A stretch of DNA of 64,000 bases from Eudorina sp. 2006-703-Eu-15. Lineage: Eukaryota; Chlorophyta; Chlorophyceae; Chlamydomonadales; Volvocaceae. Below the pieces are notes generated by a model. That model was given only the letters and a program-made list of their open reading frames with translations, had not been told where the DNA came from and searched no databases. A program made the translations under genes and the position numbers. This document shows, piece after piece, positions 35,093-45,600 of the stretch. How positions within the stretch are numbered: position 1 is the first letter of the stretch; the number at the start of each line of letters is the position of its first letter. The stretch lies in the NCBI GenBank assembly GCA_003117195.1, contig BDSI01000002.1, positions 1,947,328 through 2,011,327 on the forward strand. Reading direction: 5' to 3'.

Positions 35093-36190
35093 TGTGCGGC
35101 GCCTTGAGGCACGGTGAGCGGGATGTTCGCCAGAGCGCGGCAGGAGTAGTTTCACTGTAGCGGCGGCGTCGCGGGGAAGTTTCCGACGTGCAAGTGAAAG
35201 CATGAATGAACGTTACAGCGGACCCCGAGAAAATACATGAGACCTCGTGGTGCGACGTGACCTCTTGGGTATACCTCACACCGTACAGCCCGTACATTGT
35301 GTGGCCTCCGAGACCCGTGATCACGTAAGGAGGTAGTCATGCCCGTAGCGTGCTTACACCGGGAGTGGTCAGACTCCAGGAACTGTCGGCAATTGTGGTG
35401 CTCGCATGCCTGAGGTACCTTTGTAGCATTTTAAGGAGAAGGTTGTAGAACCAGGTACGCCAGTCCCAGATCGACTGGCCGCGGTTCTGACGTCAATGGC
35501 CCTGTGTACGACAGGCTTCCCATGCCGTACACTGCAGTGGTGAAATCGATCACAGTCAATAGGAGGGATACTCACGCCAACAGAACAGTAGGGCCGCGTC
35601 GACCGCCGGATAGGGGCGTCCGCGAACCTGTATATCGCCCGTGAAAACTGTACGGTATGAACACCTGGAGCGCGCCTACCCGGACATCCAGAGCGGCGCT
35701 CCGCCGGCAGAGCAACGAAGCAACCCTGCACTTTGATGTTGTCCCGCTACTTTGCGCTGCACCAACGGCACGCCCCTTGAGAGTCTTTCAACCAAGTGGC
35801 GCAATCCCAATCTGCCATGTGGTAGAGACGGTTACAGTAGGCTGCAGCCACCATCTGAGGCTGTGAAACGGTGCACCTCATGCACAGCCTTGCATATAAG
35901 CTCTCGCCCCACGGTGACGCAAAAGGATTACGTGCTGCCGCCACTCGCGAGCACAAATCTCCAGAACAGTACCCACGGATGGATGCGCTGTCCCTTATTG
36001 GCTGCAATGCGGTCGGCCGCTGCCGCACGGCCACTTGCGATTTAAACCGCACACCGAAAGACACCGGAAGACTGTGGGTGGCGATGACGGCGGTGATGGT
36101 GGTGGCGGTGGCGGTGGTGGCGGCGGTACACCAAGGGCCTGAAGTTCTCCTCTCTCTCAATATGTCTATCCTGGCACCGTATCAGGACAG

Positions 36191-36195
36191 TTACA
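36191..36195 (-). promoter_or_regulatory. Candidate TGTAA poly(A) signal, CCCH gene
   Basis: ttaca on the plus strand reads TGTAA on the minus strand, about 375 bases past the stop at 36570. Confidence 0.4.
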
Positions 36196-36569
36196 ACACC
36201 AGAGCCGATCATTTCCTGACATCCACGTAACCAGGTGACCGCGAGTTCGTAGCGAAAACCTGCAAGAACAGATGCGCACGCCGTACACAGTCCCTGGACC
36301 AACGCAATAGCGCGGCCATGAATACGGGCATGTGCCCCACTGCAACAACTTGGTACCGCCCTGCACGTACCGCCATCAAGCATGTATCGATACACATATC
36401 TAATTGACAAGCTAGGCAGGTCGCGCCCCGACATTCCGCCCGTGCAGCCCTTCCCCAACCAATATACAGCGGCATCGCCGCGGAACGTGAGGTCCAGGAC
36501 GATGCGCCAAAACGTCAGACCGGTCTGCAAAAACGACAGCCACATCCTGTCACCGCAGCAACACCTGCA

Positions 36570-39500
36570 TCAGAAATCTTCATCTCCTGTGTTCACCATG
36601 CGTTGCAGCAATGGCTGCATTGGGCGCAGACCCAAGTCCACCGCTGGCAGCGCGCCCCAGCCCGCCGCCGTCGCTTGCGGGGCGCCGGCCGGCACACTCC
36701 AAGCCGCCCCCGCAGCGGCAGCGCCGCCGCCACCATCCGGCGCGCCGGAGGCCCTATCGGCGGTCACCCCCGCACCCGTGTCGTCCGCAGTAGCCCCCTG
36801 CACCCCGGTGACGGCGGCACGTGCTTTCTGCTCGTTGTAGAACAGCCGGAGATTCTCCGCATCCTCGCCCGTGTAGTGGCCCAAAGGACACCTCCCCGGG
36901 TCAGGGCAAACGCCTGGCAGCAGCGGGCGGTGAGGGCAGCAGCGGGCGGTGAGGGCAGCAGCGGGCGGTGAGGGCAGCAGCGGGCGGTGAGTGAGGGCAG
37001 CACCGTTACCCAGGAAAGCGGTCTGAATCATGCTCCTATTGGAGACGTTCCCCAAACGCAGGGCGCCGAGTCCGCACGTGTGTGTTGGACGAGGGGACCC
37101 GCGCGGCCCGCCGACCTCTATGGCATACAGCGCACACATAACATACGCACACGCCCACACACTCTTGCGGGATACCACGCACTCCTGCCTTGCCTGCGAA
37201 AGGACACATACACACACATACGGGCGGGGGCATACGGGCAAATTTGGGCGCTTATCGGCGCCTCCCATGTCACGCACTCCTGCTCTGCCTGCCTGCGAAC
37301 ACACGGGGGCATTTGCCAGGCGCAGCTACGCCCCTTGCATGACACGCACTCCTGCCGTACCACCAACAAAACCAACCGCACACTCGCACTCGACCACGCC
37401 GCCCGACGCCCGCCCGCCCCCCCCCCGCCGCTGGCTTACCGCCGTCCACCAGCCCTCGACACGGCTCCGGCAGCCGCGGGTCGTGACTGAAGGCGCAGGC
37501 GTCCCCCCGGGCGCAGCGACCCAGTTTTTGGAAGTAGCAGCAGGGCAGCAGACGCGTGACGGGCTGGCCGGTGTGGGCGAATGCGCACTCGGTCCCCCGG
37601 GTGCAGCGGCCCAGCCGCCAGAACCTGCAGGCAGCCGCGCCGGGGTTCAAAGTCATCGCAGCACGATATATCCTGTCGGATATATTTCTTGCAAGTCGGG
37701 CAGTGATCAGTCTGACAATAACTGCCAGACGCAAGATTGTCCACACATGAAACTGCTCATGTCCCAACCATGCACAGGCGCGCGAGCGCTGCGGGGGCTT
37801 GGCGGTTAGCCCAGCTCCGTGCTTGGCGCGGCTGCGGTGTGTGCAGACCGGTATGCGCGGCATACCCGCCCGAACCCCCCAGTCCCATGATTACGACACC
37901 AATAACCTGCAAAGTACTTGGCAAATGCAGCAAAGGGGCATAAAAACAGACGGCCGCCCCATCACCGGGGCGCGACACAGACGGGGGACGGGATACAAGC
38001 AACCTATGGACGCGACAGGGGTGCCATGGCGGTGTGTCTAGTGCATGTACGCGGCGGAGGGGAGGTGTGCGCCTTGCTCCAATGACGTGCCTCAACGCTC
38101 CTTAACTTTCCTCAACGTTCCTTAACTTTCCTCAACGTTCCTTAACTTTCCTCAACGTTCCTTAACTTTCCCCAACGCTCCTTAACTTTCCTCAACGTTC
38201 CTTAACTTTCCTTAACGCTCCTTAACTTTCCCCAACGCTCCTTAACTTTCCTCAACGCTCCGTAACTTTCCTCAACGTTCCTTAACTTTCCTAATGCTCC
38301 GCCGGTCTCCGCGCTAGTGCCAACCGTACCTGCACGGCGCAGGCTCCCGGATCTGTGGGACGGGGCGAGTGGAGTCGGGCGCTCCGTCGCCGCCGTTGAG
38401 CGCGCGGGCCTTGCGCTGCTGCTTCTGGAACGCTTTCACGTCGGCGTACAGCCCCACCTCAATGCTGCCACCGCCGCCGCCGCCGCCCGGCGGAGGCGCC
38501 AGCGTCGCCGTGGCGCCGTCGGCACCCGACGCGGGCACGGATCGCGCTCTCTGCCGTACACAAAATACGAATCATGAAATACGAAGCTTGAACACGCTGA
38601 CAGACAGCACCTCGTCCGCTTGAATTTGGTAATCAAGTAAGTTCGTCAGCTAATTGCATGCATGGTGGCCACCACTTGCGAGTCACGCCAAGGTGGACGC
38701 CGCGGGTCATCAGTGACCACCGCAGTTGACATGCTGCCAGTGGGAAGTGGGGAGTGCACCAAAAATGGAATTCAACAGGAAATACACATTAAATGAGACG
38801 AAATAGACATGCTCACAGTCGGCCACCGAGAGTTGGAAGCGCAGCGCCCGTACGGGTGTATGCGGCAACCGCGGGGGCTGACAAAACACGCAAGACGCGT
38901 GACATCGCCCTTGCCATCCCTTGCTTGCACCAAGCCTACCCTTGCTTGCACCAAGCTCACCTTCCTGCCCGACTGCCGTTGCGGCTGCTGCCGCTGCTTA
39001 TGCCTTCCTGCTTGTTGCTGCTGCTGCTGCAGTTGCTGCTGCGCCTGCCGTCCCTGACCTGCCGTACCACGACCGCGTCCGCGGCCCTGCCATCGGTCGG
39101 TCCAGCCGACGGCTTCCTCTCCAACATCACTGCCGCCAACGCCGCCAGCCGCTGCTTGCCAACCGGCCGCGGCACCAGTCCTGACCGCCGCAAACGATGG
39201 CACCCACGCTGCCAGCGTCCTCAGATCCGCCTCACCCTCCTCTTCCCCTTCCTCTGCCTCCACCTCCCCCACCTCCTCCACCTCATACGCCTTGTCCTCC
39301 TCCTCCTCCGGTGACGGCGACGGTGCTGACGCTCCCGCCTCCGTCCCTGTCCCCGTTTGCGGACCCTTGCAAGCCGTCTTCTCGCCCCGCTCTATCCGCG
39401 TCACGGCCAGCGGCGGCTGGAGGGCCAGCGCGGCCGCCGGCGCCAGGGGCTGCTGCGGATGTTCAGACGACGCGGGTGCCGGGAGCCGCCCGGCAGCGGT

Positions 39501-42185
39501 CGGTGGCTGCCCCCACGCCGCCGGTTGTACGACCGCGCGCTGCAGTACAGCGGGCCCGGGCGGCTGCAGCCGCCCCACGACAGCCGCCGTCACCGCCCCA
39601 GGCGGCTCATTGGTCAAGGACACGGCGACCTCCTCCTTCGGCGCCCAGAGCGCGCTGCCTCCGTCCGGCGGGATCGTCGCCGGCGCCGCCGCCAGCGGCG
39701 CCGACGCGGCCCAACCGACACCACCAACGGACGGTACGGCGGCGGTAGACCGTCCCGGGAGACCATCAGGCTGCGGGGCGCCAGCCATGCTGCCGGCCTC
39801 CGGCAGGAGCGGCTGTAGTGGTGGGTGCAGTGGTGGCTGTAGTCGTGTGGCGGTTGACTCAGTCGCACCCACCGGGGACATCGACGGTCCGCTGCCGTGC
39901 CCCGGCGGCAGCGGCGCCGAAGACCTCCGGCCTGCGTCCGCACTCCCCGCGGCGGCGCCGCCGCCGCCGCTGCCGGCGGCACCCGCGGAGCCAACCGGCC
40001 AGACTTGTGCATCCGCGGCACGGCGCGGCGACGCCGCCGCGCCGTCGTCCCCTTGGTCCTCGTGCGCCCAAGAGAACCAGTCCGTCACGGCGGCGGCGCC
40101 ACCACCGCTGCCGCCGCCTGCGGCCGGCCTTGCCCTCGCACCCGTGGCGGCCGGCGCGCACGATGCTGGTGGCGGCATCGCCGCCGCGGCCGCCCCAGCC
40201 GCCGCGGCAGCAGCAGCAGCAGCCCTGATCGCCGCCACAGTGACGGGCGCCCTCCCGTTGAGCCGCGGGCCTCGCGCATCACCGCCCGCCGCGGGCCCAG
40301 GAGGTGGGACAGCCGTCACAGAGCCGGCCGGGGCCTCCATGGCCGCGCGGCCAGCTCCGGAACCCACGCGCCCCTGGGTCGCGCCTGTGCCGCCGTCGTC
40401 GCCACCGCCGCCGCCGCCGCCGGCGGCGGTGGCCGCATCACCCAGCCCCGCCGCCACCTCCGCCGCCCAGTCCGCGGGCGCCGGCACCACCCCGTCCTTC
40501 CGCCCAAGCCCGTCGCCAACCAGCGGGACCAGCAAGCGGAGCGCCTCCATGTCAGCTTCAGTTTCCATGTCCGCCTCAGCGGCATCTTCCCGCGCCGCCA
40601 CGCCGGGCCTGCTGGCGGCAGCGGCGGTCAGGCCCCTGGCACCCGTGGGACCCGTGGGGCCCGTGGGACCCGTGGGTCGCTTCACCGCCAGCTGTACGAG
40701 CGACGTGACGCCCACGGAGGCAAGCCCCGACAGGTTCCGGTTGGGCCGGATGTTCACGATGGACACAAGTGGCCGCTCCATCTGTTCCTCGGCTTCAAGC
40801 GCCTGCATGGTCGCCTCCTGCTCTCGCCGCTGCGGCTGCGGCGCCTGCGGCGGCGAAAGCGTGGGCTTTGGCTGCGGCTGCTGCTGCCCCTGCTTGCGCT
40901 GTGGTACCGTGGTGCCTGCAGTGTCGCCGCCGTGCTGTACGACGGTCTGACCCGCAGTCCCCGCGGAGGGCCCCGCCGCCGGCACCCCCGAATGGTGCGC
41001 CTGGCCTCGCTTCACCTGCTGCTGTTCTTGTTGTTGCTGTCGGAGATGCTGCTGGTGCTCATGCTCCATGACCGTTTGCTGCTGCTGCTGCTGCTGCGTA
41101 TACCGCTCCTGGTCGCTTCCATCCCGGATCTCCTCGGGGGGTTGAGCCTCCGGGTTGCCAGCCGCCGCGGCCCCCTCCGGCTCTGGCCCCCGATCCTCCC
41201 CCTCCACTCCCTGCTCCTCCCCGTCAAGGCCGCCTGCCTCCGGCTCCGCGACCTCCGCGTCCTCTGAAACCGCCTCTCCAGCTCCCTTCCTCTCGCCTGC
41301 CGCCGTAGCCCTCTGCCTCTTGGCTGGCCGCTGCCCGAGCCCCCGTGCCTGCTGGTCCTGTTCCTGCCGTACCCGCCGCTTCCGTGCTCGCTGGTTCAGC
41401 TGCAGGAGGTGCTTCAGTTCGTCCTTCGGGCGGGCCCGAGACCCCCGGCCTCCCTTAGCCGCCTGCGGCGGCGCTACCCCGCCTGCCGCACCCACCGCCC
41501 TCGCGCCCCCTGGCGGAACAGCGCCACACGTCGCAACCGTAGGCCCGACCGCACGCCCTGGTTCCGGAGCATCTGCAGCCGGATCCGGCGAGGGCTCCGG
41601 AGCCGCCACAGTTGCTGGAGCCGGGACCGTTCCTGGGTGCGGCTGCGCGGCGGCTTCTACGGTGGATGCAGCAGCGGTGCGCTCTCCTGGCGGTGCGCGG
41701 GTCGCCTGTGGCGGCTTGGCGGCCGGGGAGCGCGGGGCTGCACGAGCGCCCCGTGCGGCCGCTAGTCCGACGCCAGCTGCGGTGCCCCCTGCGCCGCTGG
41801 CTTTCCCATCGCGGGGGATGCCTTGAAGGCTCCCTCCTGTGGAATCCTGACCATGGGGTTCGTGGGGGCTGTGGCTCACTCCGGGTGCTGGCTTCCGGGC
41901 GACATGCCGTGCAGGTCGGCCTTGCACCGGCTCCGCGACGAGGCATCCACCGTCCGGCGGCGGGTCCAGCAGAGATGGAACATCCTGCAGGGCATTTGCG
42001 CTGCAAGGTCCGCTGAGCAGCTGGCGCAGCAGGCGTTGCGCACCAAGCGACGGCAAGATGACTGCAGGTAGACCCACGCGCAGCTGCCGCGGGCTAACTC
42101 CTTGGGCTGCTAGGGTATCCCCGCAAGCTCCTGCCAAATGATTGCGGCAGATCGCGGTTACTTCGTCCCAAGAGAGGAGCGTCAT
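36570..42185 (-). CDS. Low-complexity protein with three C-terminal CCCH zinc fingers
   Basis: Preferred model, 1324 residues, minus-strand exons 42185-38961, 38550-38330, 37624-37440, 36913-36570. Exon 1 is rich in Gln, Ala, Gly, Pro and Glu, with poly-Gln, an acidic run and a basic patch (KRR, RKRR). It ends at AAG followed by donor GTGAGC, in phase 0 with exon 2. Exon 2 carries a basic helix-like KAFQKQQRKARAL. The fingers are Cys1148-Cys1156-Cys1162-His1166 (C-x7-C-x5-C-x3-H), Cys1178-Cys1186-Cys1192-His1196, and Cys1204-Cys1213-Cys1219-His1223 (C-x8-C-x5-C-x3-H). Fingers 1 and 3 are each completed across an intron, which supports the splicing. CCCH arrays usually bind RNA; the target is unknown. 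Alternatives: an extra exon 38877-38817; or two genes, with the first frame running to a stop at 38772 and a short CCCH gene starting at ATG 38732 (exon 38732-38676, 268 residues). The 40-base gap makes two genes less likely. Confidence 0.65.
36912..36995. repeat. 20-bp minisatellite in CCCH gene intron 3
   Basis: Four tandem units of about cagcgggcggtgagggcag, immediately upstream (minus strand) of the exon 4 acceptor, so the repeat abuts the 3' splice site. Confidence 0.8.
37231..37357 (-). repeat. Two inverted copies of the dispersed ~65-bp repeat (CCCH intron 3)
   Basis: On the minus strand both copies read gcaggagtgcgtg, then a catg word, and end near gccc; they match the two copies in kinase intron 8 (10093-10340). 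A shorter third relative is at about 37165-37203. Several GT/CA tracts surround them. Confidence 0.65.
38091..38290. repeat. 20-bp minisatellite, ten copies, CCCH intron 2
   Basis: Ten tandem copies of ctcaacgytccttaactttc with few variants (ct/cc at the start, one g for t). It lies within the intron between exons 2 and 3, about 40 bases downstream of the exon 2 donor on the minus strand. Confidence 0.95.
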
Positions 42186-42600
42186 AAGCAGGCCATTCCA
42201 AGCAGCTTTCCGGTTCCGTCAAAAGTCATTCTTTTCTATTATATTGCTTGGGCCAAGAAAAACACAACGCCCTTGCAGAAAATTTCGCACTGGATTTGGA
42301 TCCATGCCGTGCCGTAAACGCGTGGTTCGTCGTGACGGAACCTATCAACCTTGGACGCCGATTTCTTCTCTCTTATATGCGATTACGGTACTTCTTGTGT
42401 TGGTGATCAGGTTCGGGTCATGCAGTTTGTGTTGAGCAAGATGCAGCAGGTCCTCTCGCGCCGCGTCGGCGCTCACATCTGCGACGTAAGTCGATCAACG
42501 GCACCACACGAAGTACATCAAAAACTCACTTTTATCATTAGACTAGAATGGAAGAAGTCTTCACTGCAAGTCAGCCAAACTTGATTGGCGGCATCACGTG
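42186..42600. promoter_or_regulatory. Shared divergent promoter region
   Basis: 415 bases between the ATG of the minus-strand CCCH gene (42185) and the ATG of the aspartate aminotransferase (42601). GC content is lower than in both genes. It also contains a possible leader exon for the aminotransferase: ATG at 42420, open to 42485, donor GTAAGT. This splices in phase to 42571, which reads in frame into 42601. Confidence 0.4.
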
Positions 42601-45600
42601 ATGAGACGGGTTTCCGTGTGGCGCTTGAAGCCTGCCTTGCTGGATCAATTCAATGCGCAGGTGGGCGCCTCTCGCAGCCGCCTCGCCATGCAGGTCCGGT
42701 CCATGAGCCGGTTCGCCGACGTCGCTCAGGCTCCGCCGGACCCGATCCTGGGTGTGTCGGAGGCGTTCAAGGCCAGCACCAGCCCGAACAAGCTCAACCT
42801 TGGCGTGGGCGCGTATCGTGACGAGGATCTTAAGCCTGTGGTGCTGAGCGTTGTCAGGAAGGTGTGTGCGGCAAGTGCATCCCTGACGTGTGCATGCTTC
42901 AGCCGTGCAAGTGAACCAGCCGAACCCCGGATATCTTTTGTGTCCGCTCCGTGATACATAATCATCTTCATGAGACATTAACGCTCGAGAGCTGCGCGCT
43001 GTGTGCACGTTCTCGGAGGGGGGCCCCCGGGGAAGGCACCGGCCGCGTGACCGGTGGCTTGGGCACTTGCTGTGCCGCATGCGGACTGCGAGGACGGCCT
43101 CGCACTGATACACTTGATGTATGTGTACAGCCTGCACTCCAGCTGCTATATGCAGTTACTGTTTGGACCCCCATGTTCACCTGGACCAACAGGGGCCTGG
43201 TGGGGGTCCATGGAACGAGGTGTCTTGCGCCTCCAGCCGCCTGTACCTTGGCCGTCGCCGAACCTAAAGTGCTGCCGAGCCGTACGCACTTCTCCAGGGC
43301 ACCACCTCTGCCCCCGTCCCAAGTCAGAAATGCTATCCCGGCGCTTACGCCTCTCACCACATGCCGTTCGCGTCCATGTATGTCGCCACGACGAAATGGC
43401 CGGCACCTAAAGCCAGCGCCATAGTTGCACCCTCGGTCGGCCATCCCAGGCAGGCAGACACATTCCAGCAGCCTGACGAGGCTCCTGAAACGGAAAACCC
43501 CGCAACGTGTACCCGCAGTCGCAATCGTGGATTTTTGCCGGAGGAGGGGTTGGGATTGATCCATGGCGTCACAACGAGGAAACAGTCGCCCCGGGCCGGG
43601 GCCCGGCCTCGGCCCCGACACAGATCTGCTCATCCTCCCCTCTCCGGTCCTCCGGCCCGGCCCCCACCCCACCCAGGCCGAGGGCAAGATCTTTGCCCGC
43701 AACGAGAACAAGGAGTACCTCTCCATCGAGGGCCTGGAGCCCTTCCGCAAGGCCACCGTGGACCTGCTGCTCGGGGAGGGCCACCCGGCCATCAAGGAGG
43801 TGGGGACAGGGGACACAGCCGGGCAGGGGTGCGAACGGGGTGCGAGGCCAGTGAAGGATCTGCGGTGTTGGAGCCGTGTCGGCATTCATTCAAAGGGGGT
43901 GGGGAGAGGGCGGTGGAGTGCGCCTGGCAGGAGGGGTAGGTTGAAGCGCTTTAAAGCTGCACAACCTTGAAATGCGGCATATCTGACTGAGCCTGGCCCT
44001 GTATTGGCCTCTCTGCGCTTCTGCGTTAGCAGAGGCGGCGTTAGCAGAGGCGACCCCCCGCACCTCCGGGGACCGTCGGCGCACGAGGTTGGGCTGGCTG
44101 GCTCCTGGCTGGCTGCGTGCACGGGCTTGGTGGACGGTGGAACACTGCACGGGCTGGGCACGTGGTCTGGTGGCCTGATCATGATGCCCCGGGGGCCATT
44201 GCTCTCCGGTCCACCTCGACTGGGACTGGCCGCCCATTCTTCTTCCCTGACGAGCAAGTGCGAGAACGGACCTTAGCGCTCCTGTGCCTGCCCACCCGCC
44301 CTTGCCCTCCTGCCTTGCCCTGCGACCTCCTGCTCCTGCGACCCCCTGCCCCTGCGACCCCCTGCCCCTGCGACCCCCTGCCCCTGCGACCTCCTGCCCT
44401 GCAACCCCTTGCTCTGTGTCTGCTGTTGCCCGTCTCGCCGCGCAGGGCCGCGTGGCCGTGATCCAGTCCCTGTCCGGTACCGGGTCGCTCCGCGTGGGCG
44501 CCGCTTTCATCGCCCGGTTCCTCAAGGGAGCCACCGTGTACATCTCCAACCCCACCTGGGGCAACCACCGCAACATCTTTGGGGATGAGAATGTCGAGTG
44601 GAAGTACTACAGGTGTGGCAGGGAAGGGGAGGCTGTGTGTGCAGGGATGGGCAGGAGGCGCTGTGATTGCAGGTGGCGAGTAGGGGGTGGAGACGCGCTG
44701 ATTACCTTTGCACGACTGTGTGCATGCAAGTGTGCGTGTCGTGCGTTGGGCTGCAATTTATTGCATCGGAGGCCGCCGCCGCCGCCGCATGAGCGCATGT
44801 GTCGTACGGACTCGGCCTTCCTGGAGCGGGTGGGCCACCCGATGCGGCTCACCGCACTGCGGCGCCGACCTGGATGGCGCAACAGGACCGATCGGCAGAA
44901 GGCCGGCTGCGACCGACAGACGGCCGTAGGTATGACGTCAGCCGTATTCGAATGAATGGCTTGACGTGGTAGCTCTCATTCAGGGAGGAGCTGCGCTCGT
45001 CCCTGATTGATTGATTGATCTGACCAATGTGCACACCCGTCCCGTTCCCTCGCCTCACGCACGCTATCAAACCTTTCTAGCGCTCGGATGTCTGTCTGTC
45101 TCTGTCTGTCTCGGCGCATCCAATCTGGGCGATCCGCCCTCCTCCCTGCGCGCTGCACCCTTCCCTTGGCAGGTACTTCGACGCTGACACTGTGGGCCTG
45201 GACTTCAAGGGTATGATGGAGGACCTGCGGGCGGCCCCCCCGGGCTCCGTGGTGCTGCTGCACGGTGAGGCGGGGCGCGGACTGGGGTTGGGGTTGGGGT
45301 TGGGGTGGGCCGGAGGGGGCCAGGCACTACGGCGAGAGGAGCACTGGCAGCCATGGTGGGTTGCGAATGCCGGATGCGCCGGCCGGTAGGCGGTGAGACG
45401 CAAAGCAGGGCGCCGCAAAGCAGGGCGCCGCAAAGCAGGGCGCCGCAAAGCAGGGCGCCGCAAGGCAGGGCGCCGCAAACCAGGGCGCCGCAAAGCAGGG
45501 CGCCGCAAGGCAGGGCGCCGCAAACCAGGGCGCCGCAAAGCAGGGAGACGCAAAGCAGGGCTCCGCAAACCAGGGAGACGCAAAGCAGGGAGCTTGGGTG

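Larger units (their letters stand above)
34715..36569. other. 3' UTRs of the converging mannanase and CCCH genes
   Basis: No coding region supported. The stretch lies between two convergent genes. It has a TGTAA on each strand (35088-35092 plus, 36191-36195 minus), each about 375 bases past its gene's stop. A ~25-bp word containing gttacagcggacccc occurs twice (about 34905-34930 and 35205-35228). A run of ggtggcggtgg units lies near 36100-36125. Confidence 0.5.

Noticed and set aside
38091..38290. Possible CRISPR-like array
   Set aside because: The repeats are head-to-tail with no spacers, i.e. a minisatellite, and the genome is eukaryotic.
38676..38732. Separate short CCCH gene starting at ATG 38732
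   Set aside because: It works in phase, but it would start 40 bases after the stop of the preceding same-strand frame. The perfect donor at 38960 in matching phase makes a single spliced gene more likely. Kept as an alternative.
39292..40950. 552-codon open frame on the plus strand opposite the low-complexity exon
   Set aside because: It is antisense to the longer minus-strand exon. Its Ala/Pro/Arg composition is what the opposite strand of GC-rich Ala/Gly/Gln codons gives, and it has no domains or splice context.
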